Below, piece by piece: positions 33,243 to 36,203 of a stretch of 36,203 nt of DNA (its first letter is position 1; every line of letters begins with the position of its first letter). Position numbers and translations under genes: made by a program. Below the pieces are notes generated by a model. That model had not been told where the DNA came from and did not search any database. It saw only the letters and a list, made by a program, of their open reading frames with translations. This stretch comes from Alphaproteobacteria bacterium (GTDB lineage: Bacteria; Pseudomonadota; Alphaproteobacteria; Micavibrionales; Micavibrionaceae): NCBI GenBank assembly GCA_030147745.1, contig JASBUS010000098.1, positions 1 through 36,203 of the forward strand, read 5' to 3'.

Positions 33243-33246
33243 CAAC

Positions 33247-33264
33247 ATTCGATTAATTACGAAT
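33247..33264. repeat. Inverted repeat at the predicted rpmF transcription start
   Basis: ATTCG (33247-33251), the 8-base spacer ATTAATTA and CGAAT (33260-33264). It overlaps the expected +1 of the candidate rpmF promoter. Its arms match the ATTCG/CGAAT arms at 24520-24532. Confidence 0.35.
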
Positions 33265-33284
33265 AATATTGAGGATTGCAGACA

Positions 33285-33464
33285 ATGGCTGTACCTAAGC
33301 GAAAAACATCAAAATCTAAACGTAACATGCGCCGTGCACACGATGCGCTAACCGTTGAAAATTGGGTAGAAGACAAAAACACTGGTGAGCCAGTGCGTCG
33401 TCACCACATTGACCTTAAAACAGGTATGTACAAAGGTCGTCAGGTTCTAGAAGCCAACGATTAA
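33285..33464 (+). CDS. rpmF: Ribosomal protein bL32
   Basis: 59-residue large-subunit protein. [21 protein letters not shown] followed by [32 protein letters not shown] is the bL32 pattern. ATG 33285 gives the standard MAVPKRK start; a TTG at 33276 is in frame but less likely, and GAGGA lies about nine bases upstream of the ATG. It has no cysteines, so it is the zinc-free form. It has its own candidate promoter and a terminator downstream, between DUF177 and plsX in the conserved order. Confidence 0.95.
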   Translation: MAVPKRKTSKSKRNMRRAHDALTVENWVEDKNTGEPVRRHHIDLKTGMYKGRQVLEAND

Positions 33465-33490
33465 TTTGTGCGTTACGAATTGTGGAATCT

Positions 33491-33519
33491 GCCACGGTGC
33501 TATATGACCGTGGCTTTTT
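33491..33519 (+). terminator. Intrinsic terminator after rpmF
   Basis: A perfect 8-bp stem, GCCACGGT (33491-33498) with ACCGTGGC (33507-33514), an 8-base loop and five T. It lies between rpmF and plsX, about 110 bases before the plsX ATG. Confidence 0.9.
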
Positions 33520-33626
33520 CTGTTCTTGCATAGTTGTACCATAAGTGCGATTATGCCAGTATTCGAGTAACTCTTCAGTAACTTGATCCAGCAGGTTATT
33601 CATGAAAACCAAGTCAGGTAACTTCT

Positions 33627-34688
33627 ATGTCTTTTAATCTTACAGTGGCTCTTGACGCAATGGGCGGTGATCACGGCATTGATGCTGTTATCCCAGGCGC
33701 TGATTTGGCGCTTAAGACTATGCCAGATTTAAAGTTCGTTATCTTTGGTGATGAAGGCCGCATTCGTCCTGTTTTGGCGCGTTACCCTAGTTTACGCAAT
33801 CGTTCTGAGGTTGTTCATACCGACAAATTTGTTTCAAGTGATGAAAAACCTGCCGTGGCGCTGCGCACGGGGCGTAATTCAAGTATGCGTCTTGCTATTA
33901 ATGCTGTGAAAGAGGGGCGTGCGGATTGTGTCGTGTCTTCGGGGAATACCGGCGCATTAATGGCGATGGCGAAATTGGTTTTGAAATGCCTGCCAGGTAT
34001 TCATCGCCCTGCGATTGCCAGTGTATTGCCAACCATCGCGCATGACACGGTTGTGTTGGATTTGGGCGCGAACATCACCTGTGATACTGAAATGCTTACG
34101 CAGTTTGCGGTACTTGGTGCAGTTTATGCCCGCGTTGTAGAGGGCATCGATGCCCCGCGTATTGGCGTGTTAAATGTCGGCACAGAAGATATGAAGGGTG
34201 GCGAAGTGCTGCGTGAAACGGCGTCCATCCTTAATAAGGTGCGCTTGCCGGGCCAATTTATTGGCTTTGTTGAAGGCGATGATATTACCAAGGGCACAGC
34301 TGATGTTATTGTTACGGACGGCTTTACGGGTAACGTTGCGCTTAAAACAGCTGAAGGCGTGGCGAAAATGTCTGAATTTTATATGCGCCGCGCGTTTAAA
34401 TCATCCATTTTTGCGATGTTAGGCGCGATGCTTGCCTATCGCTCATTTAAGAAGGTGAAGAAAGAACTTGATCCACGTTATTATAACGGCGGTATGTTCC
34501 TTGGCCTTGACGGGATTTGTGTGAAAAGCCATGGTGGCAGCGATCATATTGGTTTTGCCAATGCGATTAAAGTTGCCGCTGAACTGGCGCATCATGGGTT
34601 TAATGACCGCGTTGCCTATGAAATTGAACAATTAATGAGTCAGGAATCGTTCTTTATTTCTGAACTTGCGGACGAAGAAGGTCTCTAA
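33627..34688 (+). CDS. plsX: Phosphate acyltransferase PlsX
   Basis: Makes acyl-phosphate from acyl-ACP, feeding PlsY in phospholipid synthesis. 353 residues with VALDAMGGDHGIDAVIPGA at the N-terminus, SSGNTGALMAMAKLVLK, LDLGANITCD, FVEGDDITKGTADVIVTDGFTGNVALKTAEGVA and GLDGICVKSHGGSDHIGFANAIKVA. These are full-length family landmarks. The gene sits between rpmF and fabH as in most Gram-negatives. Because a terminator precedes it, a promoter of its own should lie in about 33520-33610, though I see no clear one. Confidence 0.95.
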   Translation: MSFNLTVALDAMGGDHGIDAVIPGADLALKTMPDLKFVIFGDEGRIRPVLARYPSLRNRSEVVHTDKFVSSDEKPAVALRTGRNSSMRLAINAVKEGRADCVVSSGNTGALMAMAKLVLKCLPGIHRPAIASVLPTIAHDTVVLDLGANITCDTEMLTQFAVLGAVYARVVEGIDAPRIGVLNVGTEDMKGGEVLRETASILNKVRLPGQFIGFVEGDDITKGTADVIVTDGFTGNVALKTAEGVAKMSEFYMRRAFKSSIFAMLGAMLAYRSFKKVKKELDPRYYNGGMFLGLDGICVKSHGGSDHIGFANAIKVAAELAHHGFNDRVAYEIEQLMSQESFFISELADEEGL

Positions 34689-34691
34689 TTT

Positions 34692-35666
34692 ATGGTTATA
34701 CGTTCTGTTATATCGGCTACGGGCTCGTATCTGCCTGAGCGCATCATGTCTAATGCTGACCTTGAAAAGATTGTCGATACATCTGATGAATGGATTGTGC
34801 AGCGTTCAGGTATTCGTAAGCGCCATATCGCGAACGATACCGAAACAGCGGGCTTCATGGGCACGAAGGCCTGTGAAAAAGTGCTGGAGATGGCAGGGCT
34901 AAGCGGTGCGGATATCGACGGCATTATTGTCGCGACAACGACAGCTGACCGCACATTCCCATCTGTGGCGGTGCAAATTCAAAATAACATTGGCGCGTCT
35001 GTTGGCGTGGCGTTTGATGTACAGGCCGTATGCTCAGGCTTCGTCTATGCCTTGGGCGTGGCTGATTCTTTGATTAAAGCAGGACAGCTTAAACGCGTTT
35101 TGGTTGTTGGCTCAGAACGTATGTCCTCAATCCTCAACTGGGAAGACCGTACAACATGTGTGCTTTTCGGCGATGGTGCGGGCGCAGTTTTGCTTGAGGC
35201 ACAGGAAGGCACAGGCGATAAATCAGACCGCGGCATACATGCGAGTGTGATGAAGGCTAATGGCGCGTATCAGGACATCCTTTATACAAGCGGCGGCGTG
35301 AGCACGACACAGGCTAGTGGCTATATTGTCATGGAAGGCAAGGAAGTCTTTAAAAAGGCGGTCGGCTATTTAAGTGAAGTCGTTGAAGACGTGCTTGATA
35401 AATGTGACCTTGTACAGGCCGATGTAGATTGGTTGATCCCGCATCAGGCGAATATTCGTATCATTGAAACGGCGGCAAAGAAGCTTGGCGTATCGATGGA
35501 TAAGGTCGTTGTGACGCTAGATAACCATGGTAATACATCGGCAGCGTCGATTCCTTTGGCGCTTGATCATGCGAATCGTAGTGGTAAGGTCAAGAAGAAT
35601 GATGTAATTCTTTTTGAAGCCCTTGGTGGCGGCATTACTTGGGGCGCGGTTGTTCTGCGCTTTTAA
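34692..35666 (+). CDS. fabH: 3-oxoacyl-ACP synthase III (FabH)
   Basis: Condenses acetyl-CoA with malonyl-ACP to start fatty acid chains. 324 residues with the Cys-His-Asn triad: C114 (QAVCSGFVYAL), H251 (WLIPHQANIRI) and N281 (LDNHGNTSAASIP), and the C-terminal GGGITWGAVVLRF. The N-terminus ATGSYLPERIMSNADLEKIVDTSDEWIVQRSGIRKRHI is typical. It begins 3 bases after plsX, so it is in the same operon; ihfA follows after about 160 bases. Confidence 0.96.
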   Translation: MVIRSVISATGSYLPERIMSNADLEKIVDTSDEWIVQRSGIRKRHIANDTETAGFMGTKACEKVLEMAGLSGADIDGIIVATTTADRTFPSVAVQIQNNIGASVGVAFDVQAVCSGFVYALGVADSLIKAGQLKRVLVVGSERMSSILNWEDRTTCVLFGDGAGAVLLEAQEGTGDKSDRGIHASVMKANGAYQDILYTSGGVSTTQASGYIVMEGKEVFKKAVGYLSEVVEDVLDKCDLVQADVDWLIPHQANIRIIETAAKKLGVSMDKVVVTLDNHGNTSAASIPLALDHANRSGKVKKNDVILFEALGGGITWGAVVLRF

Positions 35667-35824
35667 GCGCTGCGAAGCCTTGTTTTATTAGCTTTTCATT
35701 ATAAAACGTTAAGAGTTTATTTTCCTTTATATGTCAGAATGATAGCTGTGGATGTTCATGTGTATGCACTTGACGTCACGCAATCATTATATTAATTTTT
35801 TACTATAAGAAGAGAGGTAAAGCC

Positions 35825-36112
35825 ATGTCACAAACGGTTACGCGCGCTGATCTTGCTGAAGTCCTTTATGAGGAAGTCGGCTTATCTAGAGCAGAATCGG
35901 CAGAGTTTGTAGATGATATTTTGAATGAAATATCAGATGCTTTGGTTGAAGGTGAAAATGTAAAAATTTCATCATTCGGCAGCTTTACACTTCGCGATAA
36001 AAAAGAAAGAGTAGGACGCAATCCAAAAACTGGTGAAGAAGTGCCAATCACGCCACGTCGTGTGTTGATCTTCCGCGCGTCACATATTCTCAAAGAAAAA
36101 ATGAATAAATAA
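35825..36112 (+). CDS. ihfA: Integration host factor, alpha subunit
   Basis: 95-residue HU-family DNA-bending protein. [89 protein letters not shown] fits IHF alpha rather than HU: a VTRADLAE start, [11 protein letters not shown] with the DNA-intercalating proline in the arm, and [12 protein letters not shown]. It is downstream of fabH, the conserved place for ihfA in alphaproteobacteria, where a MerR-type gene usually follows. An AAGAGAGG ribosome site precedes the ATG. Confidence 0.94.
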   Translation: MSQTVTRADLAEVLYEEVGLSRAESAEFVDDILNEISDALVEGENVKISSFGSFTLRDKKERVGRNPKTGEEVPITPRRVLIFRASHILKEKMNK

Positions 36113-36203
36113 TCGCGGGAAACGATAAGAATAAATAACCGCATTATTTTAGGTTTGAATAGGGTGTTAACAGGGAACTTTTATAAATAAAAGTAGGGGA
36201 CAC

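Noticed and set aside
35657-35670. GCGCTTTTAAGCGC palindrome at the fabH stop codon
   Set aside because: Two-base centre and no T run follow, so it is not a convincing terminator.
36195-36203. AGGGGA near the window end as ribosome site of a following gene
   Set aside because: A MerR-type gene often follows ihfA, but no start codon is inside the window, so nothing can be annotated.

Overview
The window looks like chromosomal DNA of a flagellated, free-living alphaproteobacterium. The best evidence is gene order. There is a nrdR-ribE-ribB(A)-ribH-nusB block and a recO-parC pair. There is also a bamE / ubiquinol-cytochrome c chaperone / DUF177 / rpmF / plsX / fabH / ihfA block. A DUF6898-type small protein and an LdtR-type MarR regulator point the same way. 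Base composition is moderate to low in GC. I cannot name a genus; an environmental lineage such as Micavibrionales or Rhodospirillales is only a guess.

Layout. 1-997: start of fumarase fumC (minus strand, cut by the window edge). 1.1-2.8 kb: small unknown genes, among them a DUF465 protein and a tandem pair of paralogous unknown proteins behind a good promoter. 3.0-6.4 kb: phosphofructokinase, a bacterial PH-domain membrane protein and ilvD. 6.5-12.4 kb: a secreted L,D-transpeptidase, a small membrane protein, pyruvate phosphate dikinase and a Tat-exported DUF882 (M15-like) protein, separated by clear hairpin terminators. 12.5-15.6 kb: an AT-rich orphan gene, a histidine phosphatase overlapping a malate/lactate dehydrogenase-family gene, and a PD40 exported protein. 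15.7-18.7 kb: recO-parC. 18.9-21 kb: a large AAA+ protein with an N-terminal Sel1/TPR-like region. 21-24.5 kb (minus strand): motA-motB followed by three unknown genes. 24.7-30.6 kb: MarR regulator, DUF6898, rpiB, glyA, nrdR and the riboflavin genes with nusB. 30.8-31.9 kb: fliL, convergent with bamE. 31.9-36.1 kb: respiratory chaperone, DUF177, rpmF, plsX, fabH, ihfA.

How it works together. Central carbon genes (fumC, pfk, ppdK, rpiB, glyA), branched-chain amino acid and riboflavin synthesis, fatty acid initiation (plsX-fabH) and envelope genes (L,D-transpeptidase, DUF882, bamE) are interleaved. Flagellar stator genes (motA, motB) and fliL are present without the rest of the flagellar regulon.

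The least-explained part is the motA-motB-X-Y-Z run. X, Y and Z appear to be built from about five copies of one roughly 60-90 residue domain, with a pattern reminiscent of FlbD/SwrD, a small stator-associated protein in other bacteria. Other points worth a look are the EccA-like AAA+ protein, the tandem paralogs at 2.0-2.8 kb with a repeat-bearing promoter, a RibA-like domain lacking its catalytic residues with no ribD in the operon, and a CtrA-type box before the DUF882 gene. No tRNA, rRNA, CRISPR array, insertion sequence or phage was seen. No gene-free stretch exceeds about 260 bases.
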